From Ectorhizobium quercum (lineage in GTDB: Bacteria > Pseudomonadota > Alphaproteobacteria > Rhizobiales > Rhizobiaceae): 64,000 bases of DNA. Shown here one piece after another: positions 26,832-36,321 of the stretch. The stretch covers positions 124,001-188,000 of the forward strand of contig NZ_JANFPI010000003.1 in assembly GCF_026552795.1 (NCBI RefSeq), in the 5' to 3' direction. The notes under the pieces were generated by a model. The model saw nothing but the letters and a program-made list of their open reading frames with translations, was not told the DNA's origin and ran no database searches. How positions within the stretch are numbered: the stretch's first letter is position 1; each line of letters begins with the position of its first letter. Made by a program: the position numbers and the translations under genes.

Positions 26832-27844
26832 GCCTCGGCTCCGTCGCGGGCGGCCAGGGCCGCCGGAAGATCGTACCATGCCGCCACCAGATGGCCCTCG
26901 ACGCTGCCCGGCACCGGCCGCAGCAGCGGCACCTCGTCGAAACAGCGCGGCGTCGCAAACTCGTTGCGCGGCGCGAAAGGGTCTCCTTTCGGCGGCACCA
27001 GCAGGTCGGGCGGCTGCCCGGGGATCTGATAGAGCCGCCGCTGGCTGCGCGCCTGCCCATGCGGAAGCGAACGCAGCAGGCCCCAGGTATAGGCGCTGTG
27101 CGGCTGGTGGAAGATCGCATCAACCGGGCCGCGCTCCATGATCCGGCCGCCATACATGACCTGAACGGTATCCGCGAGGCCGGCGACCACGCCCATGTCA
27201 TGGGTGATCCAGATGACCGTGGTGCCGAACCTGTCCTTGAGATCGCGCACGAGATCGAGAACCTGCGCCTGCACGGTGACGTCGAGAGCGGTGGTGGCCT
27301 CGTCGGCGATCAGCAGGCGGGGATTGCAGGCGATGCCGATGGCGATCATCACCCGCTGCCGCATGCCGCCCGAAAACTGGAACAGATACTGGCCGATCCG
27401 TTCCTCGGGATGGGGAATGCCGACCAGCGCGAGCAGTTCGACGGCGCGCCTGCGGGCCGCGGAACGGGACAGTTTCTGATGCCGGATCAACGGTTCCGTG
27501 AGCTGACGCTCGACGGTCAACACCGGATTGAGCGCCGTCATCGGGTCCTGGAACACGAAGCCGATCCGGCTGCCGCGGATATCGCGCAGCTCGCGCTCGG
27601 ACATCGCGAGCAGGTCGCGGCCCTGAAACAGCACCTGCCCGGCGACCACGCGTCCGGGCGGACAGGGCACCAGTCCCAGCATGGCCAGCGCGTGAACGCT
27701 CTTGCCGGAGCCGCTTTCACCGACGATCCCCAGGGTCTCGCCCTCGTGCAGCATGTAGGACACGTCGTTGACGGCGTGAACCGTGCCGGCCGGCGTGTCG
27801 AACACGACACTGAGATTGCGGACTTCCAGCAGAGGCGTGCCCAT
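26828..27844 (-). CDS. Oligopeptide ABC transporter ATPase (OppD/DppD-like)
   Basis: A 338-residue ATPase: Walker A GESGSGKS near 42-49, Q-loop [12 protein letters not shown], signature [12 protein letters not shown], Walker [14 protein letters not shown]-loop ITHDMGV. The C-terminal extension after [16 protein letters not shown] has a Cys in [10 protein letters not shown], which in relatives can belong to an oligopeptide-ATPase metal site; only one Cys is present in that segment. The ATG at 27844 shares one base with the permease stop. It works with the OppF-like subunit. Confidence 0.91.
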
Positions 27845-28698
27845 CACAGGTTCCTTTGGCGAGGGTCGAAGTAATCGCGAAGCCAGTCGCCGACCAGATT
27901 GACGCTCAGAACCGTCAGGACGATGGCAAGGCCCGGGAAGGTGACGACCCACCATGCGGTCGACATATAGGTCCGTCCGTCCGCGAGCATCCGGCCCCAG
28001 CTCGGCGCCGGCGGTTGCAGGCCGAGGCCCAGAAAGCTCAGCGCCGCATCCATGATGATGATGCGGGCCAGTTCCAGCGTGGCCACGACGACGGCCGGCG
28101 TCAGGATGTTCGGCAGGATGTGGCGGAACATGATCCGCGCGGTCGACGCGCCGATCGCCTGGGTCGAAAGCACGAATTCCCGCTCCCGGACCGACAGGAC
28201 CTGGCCGCGCACGATGCGCGCATAGCGGATCCAGCTCGTCAGGGCGAGAACGATCACCAGATTGGTCATCGACGGCCCGAAGGAGGCGACGACCAGCAGC
28301 GCCAGCAGCATCAGCGGCAGCGCCAGCTGGATGTCGACCAGGCGCATCAGCAACGCATCCAGGAAGCCGCGGAAATAGCCGGCCACGATGCCGAGGACGA
28401 CGCCGGCGATGCCGCCCAGGATCACAGCCATTCCGGCGATGGCGAGCGTCGCGCGGGAGCCGTATATGATCCGGCTGAGAATGTCGCGGCCGAGCTGATC
28501 GGTGCCGAGCGGATGGGGACCGGGGCTGAAAGGCCCGCTCCAGGTCGGCGGCAGCAGCCTCGCCGTCAGGCTGCCCCTGACCGGATCGGGAAGGCCGAGC
28601 CACGGGGCCGTCAGCGCCAGCGCGACGAACAGGATCAGCACGATCCAGCCAACGAGACCGGCACGGGAGCGAAGCACGCTTGAGAGAAAGTGTTTCAC
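27844..28698 (-). CDS. Dipeptide-type ABC transporter permease (DppC-like)
   Basis: A 284-residue permease with an N-terminal OppC segment (RSRAGLVGWIVLILFVALALTAPWL), PLGTDQLGRDILSRIIYGSR, and about six membrane helices; AIGASTARIMFRHILPNILTP is the ATPase-coupling loop. I chose the GTG at 28698, 11 bp after the partner's stop, with AGGA 8 nt upstream. A longer in-frame start at 28746 would overlap the DppB-like gene. It forms the channel with the DppB-like protein. Confidence 0.88.
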   Translation of the reverse strand: MKHFLSSVLRSRAGLVGWIVLILFVALALTAPWLGLPDPVRGSLTARLLPPTWSGPFSPGPHPLGTDQLGRDILSRIIYGSRATLAIAGMAVILGGIAGVVLGIVAGYFRGFLDALLMRLVDIQLALPLMLLALLVVASFGPSMTNLVIVLALTSWIRYARIVRGQVLSVREREFVLSTQAIGASTARIMFRHILPNILTPAVVVATLELARIIIMDAALSFLGLGLQPPAPSWGRMLADGRTYMSTAWWVVTFPGLAIVLTVLSVNLVGDWLRDYFDPRQRNL

Positions 28699-28708
28699 GT
28701 CCAAAATC

Positions 28709-29629
28709 CTACCGGCGCTCGCGAATACGCGGATCGAGGAAACCATAGGTGAGGTCGATCAGCAGGTTGATGGCGACGAAGATGAAGGCGATCAGCATCA
28801 CGCCGGCCTGGATGACGGGGAAATCCTTGGCCTCGATGGCCTGGATGATGAGGCGCCCGATGCCCGGCCAGGCGAAGACCGTTTCCGTGACGACGGACCC
28901 GCCCAGCAACTCGCCCATGACGATCCCGATCATCGTGACGACCGGGATGAGCGCGTTGCGCGCCACATGCCAGACGAAGATCGTTCCCGGCAGGAGCCCC
29001 TTGGCCCGCGCCGTGCGCACATAGTCCTCGCGCAGCACGTCGAGCAGGCTGGAGCGCAGCAGGCGGGCGATCGAGGCGCAGACGAAGATCGCCAGCGTCA
29101 TGGCCGGCAGGACGGTATGGGCCAGCGTGCCCCGTCCGCCGGTCGGCAGCCATCCAAGCTCGACCGAGAAGAACAGGATGAACATGATGCCCAGCCAGAA
29201 CACCGGCGTCGCCTGCCCGAGAAGCGCGAAGACCATGACGATCAGTTCCGCCAGCCTGCCGCGGTTGAGCGCAGCGACCGTTCCCGCGACCAGCCCGAAT
29301 ATCGTGCCCAGCACGATGGCCGAGAACGCCAGTTCCAGCGTCGCCGGCATCCGTTCCAGCACCACTTCCATCGCCGGACGCTGGAACTGGAAGGACATGC
29401 CGAAATCGCCGCGCACGATCATGGTCAGGTAATGTATGTACTGCTCGACCACCGGCCGGTTGAGACCGAGCTGGTCGCGCAGGGCATCGAGCTGGTCGGC
29501 CGTCGCGCCGATCGGCAGAAGCAGCGTCGCCGGATCGCCCAGCACACGCGTGACGAAGAAGACGATGGTCAGGACACCCCACACCGCAATGATGGCCTCG
29601 GCAATCTTGGACAGGAGGTAGCGAACCAT
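28709..29629 (-). CDS. Dipeptide-type ABC transporter permease (DppB-like)
   Basis: A 306-residue permease with the DppB N-terminus MVRYLLSKIAEAIIAVWGVLTIVFF, the periplasmic loop QLGLNRPVVEQYIHYL, and the coupling loop RTARAKGLLPGTIFVWHVARN; ETVFAWPGIGRL is a family landmark. The ATG at 29629 has GGAGAG 6 nt upstream. It follows the hydrolase gene by 17 bp, supporting one operon of hydrolase, DppB, DppC, OppD, OppF and binding protein. Confidence 0.9.
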   Translation of the reverse strand: MVRYLLSKIAEAIIAVWGVLTIVFFVTRVLGDPATLLLPIGATADQLDALRDQLGLNRPVVEQYIHYLTMIVRGDFGMSFQFQRPAMEVVLERMPATLELAFSAIVLGTIFGLVAGTVAALNRGRLAELIVMVFALLGQATPVFWLGIMFILFFSVELGWLPTGGRGTLAHTVLPAMTLAIFVCASIARLLRSSLLDVLREDYVRTARAKGLLPGTIFVWHVARNALIPVVTMIGIVMGELLGGSVVTETVFAWPGIGRLIIQAIEAKDFPVIQAGVMLIAFIFVAINLLIDLTYGFLDPRIRERR

Positions 29630-29646
29630 TCCGGTCTCTCCAGAGC

Positions 29647-30486
29647 TCAAGCCGTGCGGGCGAGGAAATCGCGGACTGCCGCGACGACGGTGGCATTCTT
29701 CTCGACGTGGACGGCATGGTTGGCGCCCTGCACTTCCAGCAGTTCCGCGTTCGGCACGCGCTCGGCGATCAGCCGGGAATGATTGGGGGTGCAGATCCAG
29801 TCCTCGGCGCCGACGATCACCAGCGTCGGCGCCTGGATTTCCGGCAGCCGGTCGCGCAGGTCGTAGCTGCGCTCCTTGAACAGCGCGTTATGGGTCTCGG
29901 CATGCAGGTGCATGGTGCGGGTGCGCTCGAGCGCCGCGTCGGCATCGAAATGCTCGAAATAGAGAGGTTGCAGGGCGAACCAGATCAGCCGCAACTCCGT
30001 ATCGTCGACGACCGTATCCGAAAACAGCTTGCGCAGCATCGCCTCCGAGGCGTTCGGCGCCTTGTGCAGCCGCGCCCGGAAGGTCTCGAACGCATCGTCC
30101 TCGTTGTGATGGCTGGGCGCGGTGCCGCGCAGGATCAGCCGCGAAAGCCCCTGCGGATATTTCACCGCATAGGTCAGCGCGATCATGCCGCCGAAGGAAC
30201 CGCCGAGAACCGTCACCTTGCGGCCGCCGCACAGGGCCTGGCGGAAGGCCTCGACGTCATCCGCCATCTGCTCGAACGTATAAGGCGGCGTCAGGCTGGT
30301 TTCGCCGCAACCGCGCTGGTCGTAGGCGATCAGGCGAAAACGGTCGGAAAGCGCCTGCCAGGCGTTGAATTCGCCCCGGCGATCACCGATCCCCCTCCCG
30401 CCATGCAGCGCGATGATCGGCTCCGCATCCGCGTTCCCGGCTTCGTCGTAAACGAATGTGGCGCCGTTCAGTTCGATCTGTGGCAC
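29647..30486 (-). CDS. Alpha/beta hydrolase (proline iminopeptidase-like)
   Basis: A 279-residue alpha/beta hydrolase of the prolyl-aminopeptidase/amidase group. The nucleophile elbow is GGSFGG (S97), the oxyanion motif HGGRG (28-32), and the catalytic acid and His are D229 (VGAEDW) and H257 (GANHA). No signal peptide, so cytosolic. The GTG at 30486 is chosen because AAAGGAAAGCTC precedes it and the product then starts VPQIELNGATFVYDE, with the domain beginning at once. As first gene of the peptide-type ABC operon it probably hydrolyses the imported compound, an amide, peptide or lactone. Its operator region carries the GntR-type box at 30592. Confidence 0.85.
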   Translation of the reverse strand: MPQIELNGATFVYDEAGNADAEPIIALHGGRGIGDRRGEFNAWQALSDRFRLIAYDQRGCGETSLTPPYTFEQMADDVEAFRQALCGGRKVTVLGGSFGGMIALTYAVKYPQGLSRLILRGTAPSHHNEDDAFETFRARLHKAPNASEAMLRKLFSDTVVDDTELRLIWFALQPLYFEHFDADAALERTRTMHLHAETHNALFKERSYDLRDRLPEIQAPTLVIVGAEDWICTPNHSRLIAERVPNAELLEVQGANHAVHVEKNATVVAAVRDFLARTA

Positions 30487-30576
30487 GAGCTTTCCTTTCA
30501 AAAAGGCCGGGTGCAAGCCCCGCGATCAGAGCATTCCGGCTTGCCTGACCGATGCCCGAGCACATTTCCTAACTTA

Positions 30577-30606
30577 AATATGAAACTGATATGGCGCCAA
30601 TTTCAA
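30577..30606 (-). promoter_or_regulatory. Promoter with GntR-type box for the hydrolase/peptide ABC operon
   Basis: Reading on the minus strand, TTGAAA (30601-30606) and CATATT (30577-30582) are separated by 18 bp. The palindrome TGGCGCCA (30592-30599) lies in that spacer. The 12-mer TGGCGCCAATTT is repeated before hyuA at 31360, which suggests that the GntR protein encoded between them represses both directions. Confidence 0.55.
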
Positions 30607-30663
30607 ACAAAATTTTCCTCACAATGTCGAATTTTTAGGATAAGCACAACAATGCCCAAAAAA

Positions 30664-31296
30664 TCAGCGCGAACCTTCGCTCGGATAGGTCACGTGACTT
30701 GCCGTGATCTCGCGAAGGCGCGCGGCATCACGCAGGCGCAGTGCCTCGACCATCTCGAAATGCTCGCGGGCCGAGCGCTCCAGCCTGGCGGGCGTGTTGT
30801 TGGCGCGCTGCACGGCAATCGGCACCCGCAAGCGCAGGTCCCAGATGATCTCGACCATCACCTCGTTCCTGCACGACCGCAACAGTTCGCGGTGGAACGC
30901 ATGATTGGCCTCGTCCTGCTGAAACACCGTGCCGGCCTTGAGGGAATCGGCGAAAAGCGTTGCCAGATAAGACAATCTGGCCAGGGACTCGTCCCCAATG
31001 TTGGCGACGAGTTCCTCGCAGATCGAGGTTTCCACATAGGCGCGGGCCTGCATGATCTCCTGCACCGCCGCCTCGTCGACCGAAGGCACGTAATAGCCCC
31101 GGTTCGGCACATGCTGCACGATCTTGCGCATCTGCAACTGCTCCAGCGCATGCCTCAGCGACAGCCGGGTGCAACCGTAGCGGTCTTCCAGATCGATCTG
31201 CTTGAGCCACATTCCCGGGGCAAGGGCGCCCCTGTAGATATCGCGCTCGATGATGTCGGCAAGGCTGGTTTGCGCTGATGCGGCGTGCTGCTTCAT
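30664..31296 (-). CDS. GntR-family (FCD-type) transcriptional regulator
   Basis: A 210-residue regulator. The N-terminal winged helix lies at about 10-70 (LADIIERDIYRGALAPGMWL...TRLSLRHALEQLQMRKIV), and the all-helical FCD effector domain at about 75-205. FCD metal-ligand positions such as Asp/His in DEANHAFHREL and the later His in SAREHFEMVEA are visible. It lies between the minus-strand transporter operon and plus-strand hyuA and probably controls both through the shared TGGCGCCAATTT element. Members of this group respond to small organic acids or amino acids. The ATG at 31296 has GAGG upstream. Confidence 0.88.
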   Translation of the reverse strand: MKQHAASAQTSLADIIERDIYRGALAPGMWLKQIDLEDRYGCTRLSLRHALEQLQMRKIVQHVPNRGYYVPSVDEAAVQEIMQARAYVETSICEELVANIGDESLARLSYLATLFADSLKAGTVFQQDEANHAFHRELLRSCRNEVMVEIIWDLRLRVPIAVQRANNTPARLERSAREHFEMVEALRLRDAARLREITASHVTYPSEGSR

Positions 31297-31342
31297 GGGG
31301 GCCTCTTTGGTTATGCCGGCACTCTAGCACACCATCATCGGC

Positions 31343-31372
31343 TTGACATGACCGAATTTTGGCGCCAATTTT
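31343..31372 (+). promoter_or_regulatory. GntR-type box in the hyuA promoter region
   Basis: TTGACA (31343-31348) is a good -35 element on the plus strand. The palindrome TTGGCGCCAA (31359-31368), part of AATTTTGGCGCCAATTTT, lies where a -10 element would be. The 12-mer TGGCGCCAATTT matches the one at 30592. The -10 itself is poor, so the promoter call is tentative; the repeated box is firm. Confidence 0.55.
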
Positions 31373-31455
31373 CGATTGAACGATGCCTCTCACCGCTTTC
31401 ATCTGCACGAAACGCTAGGCCATAGGTCCCGTCCGGCCAACCCGAGGATGCTCCC

Positions 31456-33546
31456 TTGTCTCAAGAACAGCCCAAGCCGTCCCAAGCCCATCTGCGCGTC
31501 GGCGTGGATTCAGGCGGCACCTTCACCGATGTCTGCGTGTTCGACGAGACGACCGGCGACATTTTCGTCTGGAAGGTTTCGAGCACGCCGCACGATCCAT
31601 CGGAAGGCATCGCGACGGGCATCGAACAGGCCCTGAAGGAATTGGGAGGCGGCATCGCCGCGTCCGGCTCCGTCTGCTATTTCGGCCACGGCACCACGGT
31701 CGGCACCAACGCCCTGATCACGGGCCGCGGGGCCGACACCGGGCTCCTGACCACTGCCGGCTTCCGCGACGTGCTCGAAATCCGCCGCCAGAAGCGGCCG
31801 GAACTATACGACCTGCAAACGGTGAAGCCGCCAATCCTCGCCAGCCGCGACAAGCGCCTCGAAGTGCGCGAGCGCATCCTGTTCGACGGCACCGTCGAAA
31901 CGCCGCTGAACGAGGAGGACGTGCGTGAGGCCGTGCGCCGCCTCAGGGCCGAGGGTGTCGGGGCGATTGCCATCTGCACGCTGTTCTCCTTCATCGAGCC
32001 CCGGCACGAGGCGCGCATCCGCGCCATCGTCGAGGAGGAATATCCCGGCGTGTTCATCTCGGTCTCGCACGAGATCGCCCCCGAGTTCCGCGAATACGAG
32101 CGGCTTTCGACCACCGTCGTCAACGCCTATCTGGGGCCGATCATGCGCGCCTATCTGGAGCGGCTCTCGCCCCGGCTGGAAACCATCGGCGTTCAGGCCG
32201 AACCGCACCTGACCCAGAGCAATGGCGGCGTGATCTCGTGCGAGACCGCCAAGGCCCAGCCGGTGCGGACCGTCCTGTCCGGTCCCGCCGCCGGCGTGAT
32301 GGCGGCTCTGACCATCGGCGAGGCGACCGGGCACCACAATCTCGTCACCTTCGACATGGGCGGCACGTCGAGCGACGTGTCGCTGATCGACCAGGGCCGG
32401 CCCCAGATGGCCAACGATATCGAGGTTCACGGCTATCCGCTCAAGGTGCCGATGCTCGACATCCACACGGTCGGCGCCGGTGGCGGCTCGATCGCCCATG
32501 TCGACAACGGCCTGCTGAAGGTCGGCCCGCGGTCGGCGGGTGCTGCACCGGGACCCGTCTGCTACGGGCTGGGCAACGACGAGCCCACCGTCACCGACGC
32601 AAACGTGGTTCTCGGCGTGCTGAACCAGACCCATCTGCTCAACGGCCGCATGGCGATCGACGCCTCGGCCTCGCGGGCGGCGATGGAGCGGCTGGCCGCA
32701 AAGCTCGGCATCGGCGTCATGGAGACGGCGCAGGGCATCATCCGCGTCGTGGTCGCCAACATGGCCAAGGCGATCCGGGTGATCTCCGTCGAGCGCGGCT
32801 ACGATCCGCGCGACTACGTCATGCTGGCCTTCGGCGGCGCCGGCCCGATCCACGCCGCCCGCCTGGCGGCCGAACTGGACATTCCCCGGGTGATGATCCC
32901 GAAACATCCCGGCATCATGTGCGCGATGGGGCTGCTGCAATCCGATCTGCGCACCAATCTGGCCCTGACCAGAATGATGCGCCTCGGCGCGGATTCCCTG
33001 CAAACGCTCGAAGCCGGCTTCGCCCAGCTTGAGGCCAGGGCGGACGACTGGTTCGCCGCCGAACGCATCCCCGCCGACCATCGCCGTCTGCACCGCGCCG
33101 TCGACATGCGCTACGGCGGTCAGGGCTACGAACTGACGGTCGCCTGGCCGGAGCATGTTGCCCCCGGCAACGTCCTCGGCGCGCTGCGCAGGAACTTCGA
33201 GGACGCCCACCGCCAGCTCTACGGCTATGTGGCGGACGGCGAGCCCATCCAGATCACCACCCTGCGGGCTGAGGCGGTCGGCGTCGTCCCCAAGGCCGAG
33301 CTGAAATCCCACCCGCCGGCCACAATCGACGTATCGAACGCCGTCATCGGCACGCGCACCGTCTGGCTTCCCGAAACGGGCGACTTCGTGCCGGTGCCGC
33401 TCTACGACCGCGACCGCCTGCAACCGGGCCATGTCGTCGCCGGCCCGGCCGTGATCGAGCAGATGGATTCCACCACCCTCGTCCTGCCGGCCCAGACCGC
33501 GACCGTGGACGCCTATCTCAACCTGATGCTCGAGGCCCAAGGATGA
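31456..33546 (+). CDS. hyuA: Hydantoinase A / oxoprolinase family protein
   Basis: A 696-residue ATP-dependent hydantoinase/oxoprolinase subunit A (N-methylhydantoinase A type). LRVGVDSGGTFTDVCVFD (13-30) is the N-terminal phosphate-binding motif; FGHGTTVGTNALI, TFDMGGTSSDVSLI and FGGAGPIHA follow in the expected order. It opens cyclic amides such as hydantoins or oxoproline with ATP, together with HyuB. The start is the TTG at 31456 with GAGG 8 nt upstream. It overlaps hyuB by 4 bp. The opine-dehydrogenase-family gene downstream and the GntR box upstream define the operon. The substrate cannot be deduced; it differs from the PxpABC system elsewhere in the window. Confidence 0.9.
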   Translation: MSQEQPKPSQAHLRVGVDSGGTFTDVCVFDETTGDIFVWKVSSTPHDPSEGIATGIEQALKELGGGIAASGSVCYFGHGTTVGTNALITGRGADTGLLTTAGFRDVLEIRRQKRPELYDLQTVKPPILASRDKRLEVRERILFDGTVETPLNEEDVREAVRRLRAEGVGAIAICTLFSFIEPRHEARIRAIVEEEYPGVFISVSHEIAPEFREYERLSTTVVNAYLGPIMRAYLERLSPRLETIGVQAEPHLTQSNGGVISCETAKAQPVRTVLSGPAAGVMAALTIGEATGHHNLVTFDMGGTSSDVSLIDQGRPQMANDIEVHGYPLKVPMLDIHTVGAGGGSIAHVDNGLLKVGPRSAGAAPGPVCYGLGNDEPTVTDANVVLGVLNQTHLLNGRMAIDASASRAAMERLAAKLGIGVMETAQGIIRVVVANMAKAIRVISVERGYDPRDYVMLAFGGAGPIHAARLAAELDIPRVMIPKHPGIMCAMGLLQSDLRTNLALTRMMRLGADSLQTLEAGFAQLEARADDWFAAERIPADHRRLHRAVDMRYGGQGYELTVAWPEHVAPGNVLGALRRNFEDAHRQLYGYVADGEPIQITTLRAEAVGVVPKAELKSHPPATIDVSNAVIGTRTVWLPETGDFVPVPLYDRDRLQPGHVVAGPAVIEQMDSTTLVLPAQTATVDAYLNLMLEAQG

Positions 33547-35207
33547 ACGAAGCTCTTTCCCGGCAGGATGCCGGTGCCGTGCGGATCGATCCCGTCACGA
33601 CAGAGGTGATCGGCAGCGCGCTGATGACCATCGTAGAGGAAATGGGCAAGGCCATCGTCCGCGCCGCCTATTCGACCAACATCAAGGAACGGCAGGACTG
33701 CTCGACGGTGATCTTCGACACGCAGGGCCGCACATTGGCCCAGGCCGAGCGCATTCCCGTGCATCTCGGCTCGCTGCTGGGGATCGCCGAATGGGTCCTG
33801 AAAAACGTCGACCTTTCGACGGTGGAGCCGGGCGACGTCTTCATCGGCAACGACGCCCATACCGGCGGCGGCACGCACCTCAACGACATCGTCTTTCTCG
33901 AACCGGTGTTCTTCGAGGACCGGCTGGTGGCATGGGTCACGAACCTTGCGCACCATTCGGATTTCGTGGACCGCGGCCATGCCCATATCTATCAGGAAGG
34001 CCTGCGCATTCCGCCGATCAGGCTCTATCGCAAGGGCGTGCTGCAACAGGACATCATGGATCTCGTCCTGCTGAACTGCCAGGTGCCGCATGAGCGCATC
34101 AACGACTTCCGCGCCCAGATGGCGGCAAACCGGCTCGGCGTGCAGCGCTATCAGGCCCTGTGCGCGAAATATGGCGAGCAGGTCGTGCGCGCCGCCGGCG
34201 CCGAGGTACTGGACTATGCCGAACGCAAGACCCGCGCCGGCATCCGCACCATTCCCGATGGCGTCTACTTCAACGAATGCCGTTTCGACACGCCGTCCTA
34301 CGACCGGATTCTCGACCTCAAGGTCAGGATCGAGGTCAGCGGCGACGAAATCACCGTCGACCTGCGCGACAACCCCGAACAGGTTCGCGCCGGCATCAAC
34401 ATGGTCTATACGGCCACGCTGGCCACGGTCTATTTTGCCGTGAAATCGCTCGTGGACCCGGATATTCCGGCCAATTCCGGCTTTCATCGGCCGATCCGGG
34501 TGATTGCGGACGAGGGCTCGGTGTTCCACGCCGTATCGCCCGCCGCCGTCTATACCCGCACCGACATCGGCCAGCGTCTGGTGGACATGATCTTCACCGC
34601 GCTGTCCGCCGCGATCCCCGAAAGGATCTGCGCCGCCTGCACCGGCGGCGGCCTGATGACCTTTTCGGGCATTCACCCGCGCACCGGGCGCTTCTATGTC
34701 TACAACGAGATGTGCGGCGGCGGCATGGGCGCCCGCGCGACGCTGGACGGGCTGGACGGCGTGCAGGTCCACACGACCAACACCGCCAATATTCCGATCG
34801 AGGCGCTCGAATTCGAACACCCCGTCATGGTCGAGCGCTACGAACTGGTGCAGGATTCCGGCGGCGCCGGCAAATGGCGCGGCGGCATGACGATGCGCCG
34901 GCAGATCCGCGTGCTGGACCATACGGCGACCGTCAACGCGGGCGGCACCAATTCGATCGTGCCGCCGTGGGGGCTTTTCGGCGCGCAGGGCGGACGCACC
35001 ACCACCGTGGAGCTCGGCGAGGGCGTCGCGCCGCTCAAGAACCGCAACGGCCGCGTCGGACCGGGCCAGACGCTGGCGATGGTGGCCGCGTCGGGCGGCG
35101 GCTACGGCGATCCGAAGGAACGCGACCGGGATATGGTCCGGCGCGATCTGAAGGAAGAGCGCATCTCGCTTCAGGCCGCGCGCGACATCTACGGGCTCGA
35201 CGTCTGA
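33543..35207 (+). CDS. hyuB: Hydantoinase B / oxoprolinase family protein
   Basis: A 554-residue HyuB-type subunit: DPVTTEVIGSALMTIVEEMGKAIVRAA at the N-terminus, then ERQDCSTVIFD, HLGSLLG, FIGNDAHTGGGTHLNDIVFLEPVF, and near the C-terminus YELVQDSGGAGKWRGGMTMRR and SGGGYGDP. All are conserved in N-methylhydantoinase B. The ATG at 33543 overlaps the hyuA stop (ATGA), so the two subunits are made together. The usual length is 500-590 residues, so it is complete. Confidence 0.91.
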   Translation: MNEALSRQDAGAVRIDPVTTEVIGSALMTIVEEMGKAIVRAAYSTNIKERQDCSTVIFDTQGRTLAQAERIPVHLGSLLGIAEWVLKNVDLSTVEPGDVFIGNDAHTGGGTHLNDIVFLEPVFFEDRLVAWVTNLAHHSDFVDRGHAHIYQEGLRIPPIRLYRKGVLQQDIMDLVLLNCQVPHERINDFRAQMAANRLGVQRYQALCAKYGEQVVRAAGAEVLDYAERKTRAGIRTIPDGVYFNECRFDTPSYDRILDLKVRIEVSGDEITVDLRDNPEQVRAGINMVYTATLATVYFAVKSLVDPDIPANSGFHRPIRVIADEGSVFHAVSPAAVYTRTDIGQRLVDMIFTALSAAIPERICAACTGGGLMTFSGIHPRTGRFYVYNEMCGGGMGARATLDGLDGVQVHTTNTANIPIEALEFEHPVMVERYELVQDSGGAGKWRGGMTMRRQIRVLDHTATVNAGGTNSIVPPWGLFGAQGGRTTTVELGEGVAPLKNRNGRVGPGQTLAMVAASGGGYGDPKERDRDMVRRDLKEERISLQAARDIYGLDV

Positions 35208-35253
35208 CGCCGCCGCGCGCATCGCCGCCCGGCAATCGAAAGAGGAACAAGGG

Positions 35254-36300
35254 ATGAAGGTCGCCATACTCGGAGCGGGCGGCGTCGCGCTGGCGACGGC
35301 GGCGATGCTGGACCGGGCAGGACACGAGACCATCGTCTGGTCGCCCTCCGGCGCCGGCACCCGCGGCCTTGAGGGAACGGATCTGGTCGCTTCGGGCGTG
35401 TTCGAGGCGCGCCTGCGCCCTGCCCTTGCCCGCACGGCCGGGGAGGCCGTTTCAGGCGCCGATACGGTGATCGTGGCCCTGCCCGCAAACGGCCATCGCC
35501 TCGTCTTCGATGCCGCCCTGCCGCATTTCCGCTCCGGCCAGACCATCATCATCAGCGCCCAGTTGTCGATGGGCACCCTCTATGTGGAACAGGGCCTGAA
35601 GGCGCGCGGCATCGACGCCACCGTGATCGCCCTTGCGACGACGGTGGTGATGGGGCGCCGCACAGGCCCGGCCAGCGTGGCGATCGGCGGCATTCGCACC
35701 CTTCTGGAAATCGCCGTCCTGCCTGCCGCCCGCGCCGCCGAGGGGCTGCAAATCTGCCGGCACCTGTTCGGCGACCGGTTTCGCCTGGCGCAAAACCTCA
35801 CCGCCATCGCGCTCAGCAATCTCAATCCGCCGATCCATATGGCGAGCGCGCTGTGCAACTTCACCCGAATCGAAAAGGGCGAATACTGGGCCAATTACGA
35901 CGGCATCACGCCGTCGGTCGCCCGGCTGATCGAGGCGCTCGACGCCGAACGTCTCGCCACCGCCGCAGCGCACGGCGTGCGCGTGCGCACCGTCCAGGAG
36001 CATTACAGGCTGACCTTCGGCTTTCCCGAGGGCATGACCCTCGCCGGCATGGCGGCAGCAGTGCATGAAAAACGGAAAGGGCCTCCGGGGCCGACATCGG
36101 TCGAGACGCGCTTCGTCACCGAGGACATTCCCTTCGGCATCATGCAGGTGATCGTTCTGGCGCGGGAAAAAGGCGTTCCCGTGCCCCTGCACGACGCGGG
36201 GGTGGCCCTGTTCTGCGCGCTTTACGGCCGGAACTTCATGGCCGAGAACGACCTGCTGCCGGCGGTCGGCTATTCCCTCGAACCGTCGTCGATGCCGTAG
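35254..36300 (+). CDS. NAD/NADP octopine/nopaline (opine) dehydrogenase family protein
   Basis: A 348-residue opine-dehydrogenase-family enzyme. The N-terminal Rossmann fold is MKVAILGAGGVALATAAMLDRAGHE. The C-terminal octopine-dehydrogenase-type domain holds LSNLNPPIHMASALCN (the conserved Asn/His region) and GEYWANYDGITPSVARLIEALDAER. Members oxidise opines to an amino acid plus a 2-keto acid, or make them. The ATG at 35254 has AGAGGAACAAGGG upstream and follows hyuB by 46 bp, so it is the third gene of the hyu operon. It may act on the ring-opened product. The actual substrate is unknown. Confidence 0.85.
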   Translation: MKVAILGAGGVALATAAMLDRAGHETIVWSPSGAGTRGLEGTDLVASGVFEARLRPALARTAGEAVSGADTVIVALPANGHRLVFDAALPHFRSGQTIIISAQLSMGTLYVEQGLKARGIDATVIALATTVVMGRRTGPASVAIGGIRTLLEIAVLPAARAAEGLQICRHLFGDRFRLAQNLTAIALSNLNPPIHMASALCNFTRIEKGEYWANYDGITPSVARLIEALDAERLATAAAHGVRVRTVQEHYRLTFGFPEGMTLAGMAAAVHEKRKGPPGPTSVETRFVTEDIPFGIMQVIVLAREKGVPVPLHDAGVALFCALYGRNFMAENDLLPAVGYSLEPSSMP

Positions 36301-36321
36301 CGGCAATTGACATTTTCCCTG

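Noticed and set aside
31804-35576. Long minus-strand frames opposite hyuA and hyuB
   Set aside because: Mirror frames of GC-rich coding sequence; the plus-strand products match their families over full length.
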